From NCBI RefSeq assembly GCF_000740775.1, contig NZ_JFGS01000012.1, forward strand, positions 60,180 to 124,179: a DNA stretch of 64,000 bases, given 5' to 3'. Positions 44,970-54,121 of this stretch are shown piece by piece (position 1 is the stretch's first letter; each line of letters begins with the position of its first letter). The notes below the pieces were generated by a model. That model was not told where the DNA came from and made no database searches. It saw nothing but the letters and a program-made list of their open reading frames with translations. The position numbers and the translations under genes were made by a program. Source of the DNA: Haematobacter missouriensis. Its GTDB lineage: Bacteria > Pseudomonadota > Alphaproteobacteria > Rhodobacterales > Rhodobacteraceae.

Positions 44970-46121
44970 ATGGCACATTCTCTCCGGGGCAAGACCGCTA
45001 TCGTGGGCATGGGCGCCGCCGGGCTGGGTGAGGCGCCGGGCTATTCGGCGATGGAATTGCTCGGCCAATCCGTCCACGCTGCCCTGGCGGATGCGGGCAT
45101 GCGGCTCGCCGATATCGATGCGGTCTTTGCCGCAACCAGCAGTCACGCCTTTCCCACCCTGAGCGTGTCGGAATATCTCGGGTTGAAGCCGAAGTATTTC
45201 GACGGGACGAATGTCGGCGGATCGAGCTTCGAGATGCACCTGCTGCAAGCCTCGCTCGCTCTGGAGGCCGGGCTCTGCGAAGCGGCGCTGATCTGTTACG
45301 GCTCCAATCAGCGCACGGCGGGCGGGCGGCTGGTGTCTATGTCCGAACCCCAGTGGCATGAAAGCCCGTACCACCCGCGCCATCCGATCACCGCCTATGC
45401 GCTCGCGACGAGCCGACACATGCACCAGTTCGGAACGACGCGGGAGATGCTTGCCGATGTCGCCGTGGCGGCGCGAGGCTGGGCCAACATGAATCCCGAA
45501 GCCTTCGCGCAGGGTCCGCTCAGCCGCGAGGACGTGCTGGCCAAGCGCATGGTCAGCGATCCCCTCAGCACGGGGGACTGCTGTCTCGTGACGGATGGCG
45601 CGGCGGCTTGCATCCTTGTCCGGGCCGAGCGGGCAAAGGACTTTCCGAAACCGCCGGTGTATTTTCTCGGAGCAGCGGGCGCGAGCTGGCACCGTTCGAT
45701 CCAGTCCATGCCGGACTTGACGGTGACCGCAGCCTCGGACAGCGGGCCGCGGGCGTTCGAGATGGCAGGGGTGGATCGGTCTGATGTCGATCTGCTGATG
45801 CTCTATGACGCCTTCACCATCAACACGATCCTGTTTCTCGAAGATCTCGGCTTCTGTCCCAAGGGGGAGGGCGGGCGTTTTGTGCAGGACGGGCGTATCG
45901 CCCCGGGCGGGGAGCTTGCGGTGAACACCAATGGCGGCGGGTTGTCCTGCGTGCATCCGGGCATGTACGGCATGTTCCTGATCGCGGAGAGCGTCGCGCA
46001 GATCCGGCGCGAGGCGGGCGAACGGCAGCTTGAGCGCGCCGATATCGCCCTGCTGCACGGAAATGGCGGAACGCTCTCCAGCCAGGTGACCGCCTTCCTT
46101 GGGTCGGAAGCGGTGGTGTGA
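44970..46121 (+). CDS. Thiolase-like (SCP2/Ltp type) protein without the usual nucleophilic Cys
   Basis: A 383-aa thiolase-superfamily protein. The C-terminal catalytic region is conserved: LMLYDAFTINTILFLEDLG, NTNGGGLSCVHPGMYG and HGNGGTLSSQ. At the nucleophile position, where SCP2 thiolases have a Cys, this protein reads TNVGGSSFEMHL, so ordinary thiolysis is doubtful. Thiolase-like proteins paired with DUF35, such as the Ltp2 steroid side-chain enzymes, can act as retro-aldolases on CoA thioesters, and that role fits here (inference). Its stop overlaps the start region of the ligase. Confidence 0.85.
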   Translation: MAHSLRGKTAIVGMGAAGLGEAPGYSAMELLGQSVHAALADAGMRLADIDAVFAATSSHAFPTLSVSEYLGLKPKYFDGTNVGGSSFEMHLLQASLALEAGLCEAALICYGSNQRTAGGRLVSMSEPQWHESPYHPRHPITAYALATSRHMHQFGTTREMLADVAVAARGWANMNPEAFAQGPLSREDVLAKRMVSDPLSTGDCCLVTDGAAACILVRAERAKDFPKPPVYFLGAAGASWHRSIQSMPDLTVTAASDSGPRAFEMAGVDRSDVDLLMLYDAFTINTILFLEDLGFCPKGEGGRFVQDGRIAPGGELAVNTNGGGLSCVHPGMYGMFLIAESVAQIRREAGERQLERADIALLHGNGGTLSSQVTAFLGSEAVV

Positions 46122-46123
46122 CC

Positions 46124-48253
46124 ATGCGCGATCTTGCGATGAAATATGATTTTGCCACGCTCGACTCGTTATTGTCGCCTCGCTCCGTCGCTATCATCGG
46201 GGCCTCGGACGACCCGACACGGATCGGCGGGCGGCCGATCGCGGCGATGCTTCAGGCGGGGTATCAGGGGCGGCTGCTTCCGGTGAATTCCGGACGGAGC
46301 ATGGTGCAGGGGCTGGTCTGCCACCCCGATGTCGCCTCCCTCCCCGAGACGCCGGAGGCCGGGATCGTCGCTGTCGCAGCCCAGCATGCGCCCGGCGTGG
46401 TGGAGGCGCTCGGGCGGCGCGGCTGCCGGGCCGTCACGCTGTTCTCTGCAGGGTTTGCCGAAACCGGAGAGGCGGGCCGGCGCGCGCAGGAGGAGGTGCT
46501 CGCCATTGCCGGTCGTCATGGGATGCGTGTGCTTGGCCCGAACACGCTTGGCGTTTACAACCTCGCGACGGGATACTTCGGAACCTTCTCCTCCTCGCTG
46601 GAGCTCGCCTTGCCGCTGCCGGGCCGGGTCGGCATCGCCAGCCAGTCGGGAGCATTCGGGGCGCATCTCTCCGTTCTCGCACGGGAACGCGGCATCGGCG
46701 CCTCGGTGCTCATCACCACCGGCAACGAAGCGGATGTGACGGTGGCCGACGCCGTAGGCTGGATGGCAGGCAGTGATGCGGTCGATGTCATCTGCGCCTA
46801 TCAGGAGGGCTTCAACGATCCCGAGCGCCTGCTGGCAGCACTCGATGCCGCGCGCGCTGCCGGCAAGCCGGTCTTCATGCTGAAATCGGGGCGCAGTCAG
46901 CTGGGCGCCTCGGCTGCGGCCTCGCATACCGCTTCTCTTGCGGGTGATGACGCAGTAGCCGAGGCGGTTCTGGCGGATCACGGCGTGATCCGGGTCCGTG
47001 ATACCGACGAGATGCTGGATTTCGCCTATGCGGCGCGGGCGCGTGTCTTTCCGCGTGATAATACGCTCGGGATCATCACGATAAGCGGCGGGGCAGGTAT
47101 CGTTGCTGCCGACGAGGCAGAACTGGCAGGCCTTCCGATGCCGCCGATGCCGGGCGCCGCGCAAGACCGCCTTCGGGAAGTGCTGCCCTATGGCGCGCCG
47201 GGCAACCCGCTCGACTGCACCGCACAGGCGCTGAACGATCTTTCGCTGTTCGAGACCTTCACCCGCTCGGCCTTGCAGGACGGCGGCTATCGTTCGGTGC
47301 TGTGTTTTCTGACCTATGTTGCCGGCGGAGCGTCGCTTGCGCCCCGTCTGCTCGAAACATTGCGCCGGATCCGCGCGGACTTCCCGGACCGGCTGCTCGC
47401 CCTCTGCCTACTGGGACCGGAGGAGGTCCGCCGGGCCTATGAGGACGCGGGTTATCTCTGCTTTGCCGATCCGGGACGGGCGGTCAGGGCCATCGCCGCA
47501 ATGGGGCGGGTCGGGGAGATGCGCGGGCCGCAAACCCAAGCCCTGCCTTCCCTTCCGGAGATCACGCTTCCCGGTCATACGCCGGATGAGCATGAAGCCA
47601 AGCGTATCCTGACCGCCGCCGGCATTCCCGCCGCGCCGGAGCGGATCGTCAGTTCTGCCGAAGAGGCGATGGCGGCCGCGGATGACCTGGGATTTCCGGT
47701 GGTTCTGAAGATCGTCTCGCCCGATATCCTTCACAAATCCGATATCGGCGGCGTGCGGCTCGGTCTCGCCGACGGCGAGGCGGTGCGAGAAGGCTATTAC
47801 GGCATTCTCTCCGATGTCGGTCGCGCCGCCCCCGCTGCGCGGGTCACGGGGATGCTGGTCGCGCGGCAGCTTACGGGCGGCGTCGAATGCTTCATGGGTA
47901 TCAACCGGGATCCCACTTTCGGCCCCGTGGCGGCCTTTGGGCTGGGCGGTATCTTTGTGGAGGTTCTTAATGATATCGTGCTGCGCCCCTGTCCTTTTGA
48001 CGAGTCTACGGCGCGGGAGATGATCCTCTCTATCCGCTCCGCACCTTTGCTGACCGGCGCCCGCAACCGGTCTCCGGTCGATCTGGATGCGCTGGCGGCG
48101 CTCCTGTCGCGCCTGTCTGTCTTTGCGGTGGCCGCGGGGCCTCGGCTTCTCTCCGTCGATCTCAATCCCGTGCTCGCCCGGCCCGATGGCGCCTGGGCGC
48201 TGGATGCTGTGGTCGAGATCACGGAAGACGGTATGGAAGACGGAGAGGAATGA
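46124..48253 (+). CDS. NDP-forming acyl-CoA ligase (acetate--CoA ligase/Pat family)
   Basis: A 709-aa fused alpha-beta enzyme that makes acyl-CoA with ATP or ADP, through a phospho-His. The CoA-binding domain starts SVAIIGASDDPTRIGGRP; the ligase domains have GIASQSGAFG and ITISGGAGIVAADEA; an ATP-grasp domain begins near KRILTAAGIPAAPE and includes FPVVLKIVSPDILHKSDIGGV. There is no GNAT domain. An in-frame GTG at 46118 overlaps the thiolase stop; I prefer the ATG at 46124. It probably activates the substrate of this pathway. Confidence 0.88.
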   Translation: MRDLAMKYDFATLDSLLSPRSVAIIGASDDPTRIGGRPIAAMLQAGYQGRLLPVNSGRSMVQGLVCHPDVASLPETPEAGIVAVAAQHAPGVVEALGRRGCRAVTLFSAGFAETGEAGRRAQEEVLAIAGRHGMRVLGPNTLGVYNLATGYFGTFSSSLELALPLPGRVGIASQSGAFGAHLSVLARERGIGASVLITTGNEADVTVADAVGWMAGSDAVDVICAYQEGFNDPERLLAALDAARAAGKPVFMLKSGRSQLGASAAASHTASLAGDDAVAEAVLADHGVIRVRDTDEMLDFAYAARARVFPRDNTLGIITISGGAGIVAADEAELAGLPMPPMPGAAQDRLREVLPYGAPGNPLDCTAQALNDLSLFETFTRSALQDGGYRSVLCFLTYVAGGASLAPRLLETLRRIRADFPDRLLALCLLGPEEVRRAYEDAGYLCFADPGRAVRAIAAMGRVGEMRGPQTQALPSLPEITLPGHTPDEHEAKRILTAAGIPAAPERIVSSAEEAMAAADDLGFPVVLKIVSPDILHKSDIGGVRLGLADGEAVREGYYGILSDVGRAAPAARVTGMLVARQLTGGVECFMGINRDPTFGPVAAFGLGGIFVEVLNDIVLRPCPFDESTAREMILSIRSAPLLTGARNRSPVDLDALAALLSRLSVFAVAAGPRLLSVDLNPVLARPDGAWALDAVVEITEDGMEDGEE

Positions 48254-48868
48254 CCGATGACGACCGGCTGATGACCCGCGGCAGTCTTGAGGCGCGCGCG
48301 GCGTGTACGCCCGGCTCCTCCTCCACGGCGGGAGGGTTTTGCGGTGAGCTTCGGCGGTTTCGGGGTCGTGGCTCAGCCGAGTGTGGTGTTCATGGCATCA
48401 CCGCGGTTGCGGGTCTTGCGCCGGAGATCGCCAATATGCGGCGCGCTGGGAGCTTCTCGGCAAAGGCGATTGACGACGATGCGGGCCAACAGGCCCAAGG
48501 CCCGGTCGGTCACCGGTCCGGTCGGCCGATTGTCACGGCGGGCGGTAGCCGCGACCTTGCCCGGGGAATGGCGCAGGGTCACGTGGCCATCTCTGCTCCG
48601 TTTGCGGATCTTTTGCAGCAGAGCGAGGCGCGGGGCCGCATCCCTCCCTGCCGAAGATCGACCGGTCGGCCTTCATGGGACGACCAGAGACTGGATCATG
48701 GAGCCGGTAGCGATCTTTTGAGGCGGCTTCCGGAAGCCGCAGCGGTTTTCCCGCCAGCGGTCCGGTTCGAACTACCGAGACTGTCGAAGATACGGAAGAA
48801 CATCGTGGCCCGACAGGTGCTCGGCCCCGATCGTTGAGATTGACCGCTGGAAGAGGGAGGAAAAGGCG
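48254..48868. other. Intergenic region, no convincing gene
   Basis: A plus-strand frame of 195 codons (48250-48837) starts at an ATG overlapping the ligase stop, but its composition is Arg/Gly-rich and no domain is recognised. It is treated as non-coding. The SDR promoter or operon linker lies at the right end. Confidence 0.4.
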
Positions 48869-49792
48869 ATGACGGTGGATCTGGGATTGCGCGACAAGGT
48901 TGCGATCGTCACGGGCGCAGGCGGCGGAATCGGGCGTGGCATCGCGCTCGAATTTGCCCGCGCAGGCGCGAAAGTTGTCATCAACGATATCGGCGTCTCG
49001 CTGGGCGGCACCGGCGAGCGCTCCTCCACGCCGGCGGAGGAGACGAAGGCGATGATCGAGGCCATGGGCGGCGCGGCGATCATCAGCACCGAGAGCGTGT
49101 CGGAATGGGCCGCGGCACGGCGCACGGTTGAAATGGCGATGGATCATTTCGGACGGCTTGACGTGGTGGTCAACAATGCGGGCATTCTGCGGGACGTCAT
49201 CTTCTACAAGATGGAGCCCGCGGACTGGGAGGCTGTCATAAGCGTCCATCTGAACGGCAGCTTCTACATGAGCCGTGCTGCTGCGGAGCCCTTTCGGATG
49301 CAGGGAAGCGGCGCCTATGTGCATATGACCAGCACGTCGGGACTGATCGGCAATTTCGGACAGGCGAATTATTCCGCCGCCAAGCTGGGCATCGTCGGCC
49401 TGTCACGGTCCATCTCTCTGGACATGGCGCGGTTCGGTGTGCGCTCCAACTGCGTGGCCCCTTTCGCCTGGAGCAGGATGACGTCCTCCATCCGTGTGGA
49501 CAGCCCGGAGCAGCAGGTGCGGGTTGATCGCATGAAGCTGATGACGCCGGAGACGAACGCGCCGCTTGTAGTCTTTCTCGCCTCTGCAGCCGCGGAAGGG
49601 GTCACGGGACAGGTGTTTGCCAGCCGGATGAACGAACTCTTCCTGTTCAGTGCGATGCGGCCCGTGCGAAGCGTCCATTCTGCCGACGGCTGGACGCCGG
49701 AAACCATTGCCGAACGCGCCATGCCCGCGATGCGGGGCGGGTTGGTTGCCGCAGAACGCAGCCCCGAGGTTTTCTCCTGGGATCCGGTCTAG
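48869..49792 (+). CDS. SDR-family oxidoreductase ((3R)-hydroxyacyl-CoA dehydrogenase-like)
   Basis: A 307-aa NAD(P)-dependent Rossmann enzyme. VTGAGGGIGRGIA is the TGxxxGxG motif, VVNNAGILRD the NNAG motif, and the active site has Ser (TSTSG) with YSAAK. The insertion GVSLGGTGERSSTPAEET near residue 45 is typical of the MFE-2/HSD17B4-like hydroxyacyl-CoA dehydrogenases. ATG 48869 follows GAGGGAGGAAAAGGCG. It would provide the oxidation step next to the thiolase-like protein. Confidence 0.9.
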   Translation: MTVDLGLRDKVAIVTGAGGGIGRGIALEFARAGAKVVINDIGVSLGGTGERSSTPAEETKAMIEAMGGAAIISTESVSEWAAARRTVEMAMDHFGRLDVVVNNAGILRDVIFYKMEPADWEAVISVHLNGSFYMSRAAAEPFRMQGSGAYVHMTSTSGLIGNFGQANYSAAKLGIVGLSRSISLDMARFGVRSNCVAPFAWSRMTSSIRVDSPEQQVRVDRMKLMTPETNAPLVVFLASAAAEGVTGQVFASRMNELFLFSAMRPVRSVHSADGWTPETIAERAMPAMRGGLVAAERSPEVFSWDPV

Positions 49793-49875
49793 TCTCGCGT
49801 GGAGAGCGAACGCCCTGATGGCCTCACCGTGGAGATGAGGTCACGCATGCCGATGTCCGTCGTCGATGTCCGTCG

Positions 49876-50790
49876 TCAGAGAGTGGTGCCCGGCCACTCG
49901 CCGGAGGTGACAAGGTCGCGGACGGTGTTGTTCAGCATCTCGGTGAACGGTCTCATGAGGCGGCTGGGTTGCCGGTTCAGCGACGTCCAGATCACGAGCA
50001 TACGGCCGAGGGCCGGCTCCTCTATCGGCCGGGCCACGAGGCGTCCGGCCTGCACAAGTGGGAAGACGCTGACCAGCGGAAGGACCGTGCTGCCGGCTCC
50101 GCGCTCCACGAAAGCGAGGAGGGTGGGCAGGATGTCTATCTCCAGAGCGATGTTGAGCGGCACGCCATTCTGCAGTGCTGCCTGGTCAATCAGCTTGCGC
50201 AGCCCGTGGTCAGGGCTGGGCAGGATCGTTGTCGCGGCGAGGGCTTCCCGCAGCGAAATCGGCGCCTGCGGGCTTCCCGGTGGCTGGATCAGGAACAGTC
50301 GCTCCATGAGCAGGGGCTGCACCCTCACCAGCGGAACCTTTGCGCCCTGATAGGTCAGGCCTATGTCGATGGTACCGCGTTGAAGCCAGTCCTGAACATG
50401 CCCTGAAAAGCCGGTGGTGATACGCAGCTTGACCTCCGGGTAAAGCCGGAGGGTGTCAGCCACCAGCGGAGTGGCAAGAACCTCTGCAACGGTTGGCGGC
50501 AGACCCAGCGTGATGGTCCCCCGCAACCGGTGATCACGTGCGGTTATGTCCTGCACCATGAGTTCTACGTCTTCCAGCACCTTGCGTGCGCGATCTGCAA
50601 GCGTCTGCCCTTCTTCCGTGGCTATGACCCCGCGTCCGTGCCGGCTAAGCAGGCGTACGCCCAACTCATCCTCCAGCGCCTGAACCTGCCGGCTTAGAGC
50701 GGGTTGAGCAATCTGCAACCGCTCTGCCGCAGCGGTAATGCTGCCAAGTTCGACGATCTGCACAAAGCTGCGAAGCTGACGCATGTCCAA
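49876..50790 (-). CDS. LysR-family transcriptional regulator
   Basis: A 304-aa regulator. The N-terminal winged HTH is RQLRSFVQIVELGSITAAAE and IAQPALSRQVQALEDELGVRL; a periplasmic-binding-type effector domain follows. The start is TTG 50790 (MDMRQLR) with AAGGAA 8 nt upstream, or ATG 50784. It diverges from the TAXI-TRAP/CoA-transferase operon. The intergenic palindrome ATGTCTTCAA-N5-TTGAAACAT is a typical LysR site, so this protein likely controls that operon and itself. Its stop converges with the SDR gene. Confidence 0.93.
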   Translation of the reverse strand: MDMRQLRSFVQIVELGSITAAAERLQIAQPALSRQVQALEDELGVRLLSRHGRGVIATEEGQTLADRARKVLEDVELMVQDITARDHRLRGTITLGLPPTVAEVLATPLVADTLRLYPEVKLRITTGFSGHVQDWLQRGTIDIGLTYQGAKVPLVRVQPLLMERLFLIQPPGSPQAPISLREALAATTILPSPDHGLRKLIDQAALQNGVPLNIALEIDILPTLLAFVERGAGSTVLPLVSVFPLVQAGRLVARPIEEPALGRMLVIWTSLNRQPSRLMRPFTEMLNNTVRDLVTSGEWPGTTL

Positions 50791-50813
50791 GATGCCGATT
50801 CCTTATAGCAGTT

Positions 50814-50837
50814 ATGTCTTCAATGCACTTGAAACAT
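50814..50837. promoter_or_regulatory. LysR-type operator
   Basis: ATGTCTTCAA-TGCAC-TTGAAACAT combines the core TTCAA-N5-TTGAA with outer ATGT/ACAT arms and fits the T-N11-A rule. It lies 24 nt upstream of the lysR start and 98 nt upstream of the TAXI binding-protein start. Confidence 0.68.
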
Positions 50838-50934
50838 AGGTGCGGACAGGACAGCGTGGCAAGTGGAGGAGATCGAGGGGGGTTGCGCCGCGTCCTGCAC
50901 CTGCGTGTCCCGCTCATTTTGGGGGGAAATCAAA

Positions 50935-52080
50935 ATGAACGATTCACCGGTTCTGCGCGTCCTGCGCAGCGGGTTGTCTGCGCTTGTCCCGTTGGCTCTT
51001 GCCGCGGCAGCCTCGGCTCAGGAGTTGCCGCGGACGATGATCTGGTCATCCTACGACGTGGGGTCCGCCGGCTATTCCGAAGCCTCCGCCATCGCGGATG
51101 CGCTTGGACAGAAATACGGCACGAAGGTAAGGATCCAGCCCTCTGGCAGCGGTATCGGCAGGTTGCAGCCGGTGCTGATGGGGAGGGCGGATTTTGGTTT
51201 CCTGTCGACGGAATCGTTCTTTATATCCGAAGGAATATACGATTTCGCAACGCCTGAATGGGGACCGCGGAGCCTGCGCACCGTCGCGGGACGACCCGCT
51301 TCCTTTTCCATGGTCGCGGCGGCGGATGCGGGGATCGAGACCGTCAGCGACGCAAAGGGCAAGCGGATCGCGCTGGTGGCGGGCAATCCGTCCATCAACA
51401 CCAAATGCGAGGGTATTCTTGCCTTCGGCAATCTCACGCTCGATGACGTGAAGGTCGTGATGTTCCCGACCTATTCGGCGGCAATGGCCTCGATGACCAA
51501 GGGGGAGTCCGATGCCACCTGCACCACTGCCACGGTCAGCCAGCTCTACGAACTCGCAGAGTCGCCGCGCGGCCTGCACTGGGTTGCGGTCGATCCTTCC
51601 AATGCCGAGGGCTGGGCGCGGCTGAAGGAGGTCTCGCCCATGATGGGACCGTTCGAGGAGAGCATCGCCGCAGGTCTCAAGGACGGCGAGAAGGTCTGGA
51701 TGACGTCCTACCGGTATCCTGTCATCGTCTCTCTGGCCGAAAAGTCGGATGATGAGGTCTATGCCTTTATCAAGGCGCTGGATGAGACCTTCGGCACGTA
51801 CAAGGACGCCACGGCGACGATGAACCGGTGGGATCTGCACATCTCGGGGCAGCCGCCTGTCGATATTCCCTTCCATGAGGGCGCGATCCGATACCTGCGC
51901 GAAAAGGGCATCTGGACCGAAGAAAACCAGAAGTGGAACGACCAGCGTCTTGCGCGGATGAATGCGCTCACCGCCGCTTGGGCCACCTTCCTGCCGGAGC
52001 ACAAGGATATGGCGGCCGGGGAGTTCGCGGACGCCTGGCTCAAGCGCCGGGCTGAAGTCGTGACTGCCCTGAGCAACTGA
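50935..52080 (+). CDS. TAXI-family TRAP transporter solute-binding protein
   Basis: A 381-aa periplasmic binding protein. A signal peptide ends near ASA/QELP. The mature part shows the TAXI pattern: GSAGYSEASAIADALGQKYG, RIQPSGSGIGRLQPVLMGRADFGFLS and SFSMVAA. TAXI systems import carboxylates by an ion-coupled mechanism. ATG 50935 follows GGGGGG/AAATC. A hairpin separates it from the permease gene, which suggests higher expression of the binding protein. Confidence 0.9.
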   Translation: MNDSPVLRVLRSGLSALVPLALAAAASAQELPRTMIWSSYDVGSAGYSEASAIADALGQKYGTKVRIQPSGSGIGRLQPVLMGRADFGFLSTESFFISEGIYDFATPEWGPRSLRTVAGRPASFSMVAAADAGIETVSDAKGKRIALVAGNPSINTKCEGILAFGNLTLDDVKVVMFPTYSAAMASMTKGESDATCTTATVSQLYELAESPRGLHWVAVDPSNAEGWARLKEVSPMMGPFEESIAAGLKDGEKVWMTSYRYPVIVSLAEKSDDEVYAFIKALDETFGTYKDATATMNRWDLHISGQPPVDIPFHEGAIRYLREKGIWTEENQKWNDQRLARMNALTAAWATFLPEHKDMAAGEFADAWLKRRAEVVTALSN

Positions 52081-52094
52081 TCGGAGAAGCATCG

Positions 52095-52120
52095 GCGGCG
52101 CGTCCCACGTTACGCGCCGC
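52095..52120. other. Intercistronic hairpin in the TRAP operon
   Basis: GCGGCGCG (52095-52102) pairs perfectly with CGCGCCGC (52113-52120). It lies between the binding-protein stop and the permease start and lacks a U-run. It probably stabilises the upstream message or attenuates read-through. Confidence 0.5.
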
Positions 52121-52147
52121 TGCGATTCCCCTCGCAGGAGAGTTCGC

Positions 52148-54121
52148 ATGCCCAGACAAAGCGAAGCGCCGGAGCAGACCCCTCACCACAGCATCGAAAT
52201 CGCCGAAAGCGGAAATACCCGGCCGACCGGGTGGGCCCGGATCGTCGCGATGGTGCTTGGCGCGGTGGGCCTCGTCATGGCGATCAATCAGGTATTTCTG
52301 CTCAACCTCTTCGGTTTTCAGCCGCTGGGGAACAGCTATCTCTACTATCTGATCGGCATCTTCCTGTCGGTCGCGTTCATCGTCACCCCCGCTCGCAAAG
52401 GCGATACGGCGACCCGATGGTATGATTGGGTGCTTGTTGCGATCACGCTGGCCTGCGGTGCCTATCTGGGCATGAACGGTTTGCAGATCATCACCAATGG
52501 CTGGGAGTTCGAGGCGCCGCTGGCCGCAAACATCGCCTCCGTCGGGCTGGTGCTGGTGGCGCTGGAGGGTGTGCGCCGGGCGGGGGGGTTGATCCTGCTC
52601 GGGACGGCATTGTTCTTCGGTGCCTATCCGATATTCGCGGACTACATGCCGGGCTTCCTGTGGGGGACGGAGTACAGCCTGATGGGCACCTTCCGCGTCC
52701 ATGCCATGGGGGTGGAAAGCATCATCGGCATTCCCATGCAGGTGGTGGCGGAGCTGGTGATCGGCTTCGTAATCTTCGGCTCCGTTCTGACGGTGACCCG
52801 GGGGTCGGAGTTCTTCATGGATCTCGCGGCGGCGCTGCTCGGGCGGAGCCGGGGCGGCCCGGCCAAGGTCGCCGTGCTGGGAAGCGGGATTCTGGGATCC
52901 CTTTCCGGCAGCGTGATTTCCAATATTCTCACGATCGGACCTTTCTCGATCCCGACGATGAAAAAGACGGGATATCCGGCGGTCTATGCCGCGGCGATCG
53001 AAAGCTGCGCTTCCACCGGAGCCACGCTGATGCCGCCTGTCATGGGAACGGTGGCCTTCATCATGGCATCGTTTCTCGGCGTACCCTATGCCGATATCGC
53101 ATTGGCGGCGCTGATCCCCGCCGTGCTTTTCTATCTCGCGCTGCTTTTTCAGGTGGACATGTATGCCGCGCGTCACGGGCTGAAAGGCGCGGCGGAGGGC
53201 GAGATCCCGAAGCTCGGCCCGACTCTCTTGCGTGGTTGGCCCTATCTGCTGGCTTTGGTCGTGCTGATATACGTGCTCATGGGGTTGCGGCAGGAGGTCT
53301 ATTCGCCCTATGCGGCCTCGGCGGTGCTGCTGATCGCCACCGCCTTCCGCAAGCGGACAAGGATCACGCTGGCCCGCGCCAAGCTGCTGCTTCTCGATAT
53401 CACCAGCGGGATTGCCGGACTGGTCGCGGTGCTCGCCGGGATAGGGCTGATCGTGGGCGGGCTGTCCTACAGCGGCGTGGCAGGGGCCTTCTCTCGGGAG
53501 CTGCTGCTCTACGCCAACGGCAGCGTGCCGTTGATGCTGATCGCCGGGGCTGCCACCAGCTTCATCCTTGGCATGGGCATGACGGTAAGCGCCTGCTACA
53601 TCTTCCTGTCGATCCTGCTTGCTCCCGCGCTTATCGCGGCCGGGATGGATCCGCTCGCCAGCCACCTGTTCATCCTTTACTGGGGCATGCTGAGCTATAT
53701 CACCCCACCGGTTGCGCTTGCGGCGATCACGGCTGCGAATATCGCCAAGGCGCCGGCGATGAAGACCGGCTTCTACTCCATGCGCCTTGGCGGCATCCTG
53801 TTCATCCTGCCGTTCATCTTTGTCTACGACACCGGATTGATCATGCAGGGAGGGGCGCTGACGATCGCCAGATCCATCTGCCTCAGCGTGATCGCCATCT
53901 GGGCCATGACGGCCGCGATGGAAGGCTGGCTCTACCGCGCCGGGCGACTGCGCCCTCTTGCGCGGGTTGCGCTCGGGGTGGCAGGCATCCTCATACTGTT
54001 GCCGGAGTTCTATTCGATGATACTCGGTTTCCTGATGGTGGCGGGCGTCGTAGCAATGACGCTGGTGCAGCCGCTCGACCGGGAGGAGATGACGGTGAAA
54101 ATGGTGGAGCCGGGGGAATGA
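52148..54121 (+). CDS. TRAP transporter fused permease (DctQM type, TAXI system)
   Basis: A 657-aa integral membrane protein with about 16-18 hydrophobic segments. The first 200 residues correspond to the small DctQ-like part; the remainder is the large DctM-like channel with GSISGSVISN-like (LGSLSGSVISNILTIGPFSI), STGATLMPPVMGTVAFIMA and MTVSACYIFLSILLAPALI motifs. It uses a cation gradient to move the ligand delivered by the TAXI binding protein. Its stop overlaps the CoA-transferase A start (ATGA), so uptake and CoA transfer are translationally coupled. Confidence 0.92.
   Translation: MPRQSEAPEQTPHHSIEIAESGNTRPTGWARIVAMVLGAVGLVMAINQVFLLNLFGFQPLGNSYLYYLIGIFLSVAFIVTPARKGDTATRWYDWVLVAITLACGAYLGMNGLQIITNGWEFEAPLAANIASVGLVLVALEGVRRAGGLILLGTALFFGAYPIFADYMPGFLWGTEYSLMGTFRVHAMGVESIIGIPMQVVAELVIGFVIFGSVLTVTRGSEFFMDLAAALLGRSRGGPAKVAVLGSGILGSLSGSVISNILTIGPFSIPTMKKTGYPAVYAAAIESCASTGATLMPPVMGTVAFIMASFLGVPYADIALAALIPAVLFYLALLFQVDMYAARHGLKGAAEGEIPKLGPTLLRGWPYLLALVVLIYVLMGLRQEVYSPYAASAVLLIATAFRKRTRITLARAKLLLLDITSGIAGLVAVLAGIGLIVGGLSYSGVAGAFSRELLLYANGSVPLMLIAGAATSFILGMGMTVSACYIFLSILLAPALIAAGMDPLASHLFILYWGMLSYITPPVALAAITAANIAKAPAMKTGFYSMRLGGILFILPFIFVYDTGLIMQGGALTIARSICLSVIAIWAMTAAMEGWLYRAGRLRPLARVALGVAGILILLPEFYSMILGFLMVAGVVAMTLVQPLDREEMTVKMVEPGE

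Noticed and set aside
48250..48837. 195-codon frame after the ligase
   Set aside because: There is an ATG overlap with the ligase stop, but no domain, an odd composition and no supporting context.
52426..54117. Long N-terminal extension of the CoA-transferase A frame
   Set aside because: It overlaps the TRAP permease in another frame. The conserved protein starts at ATG 54118.
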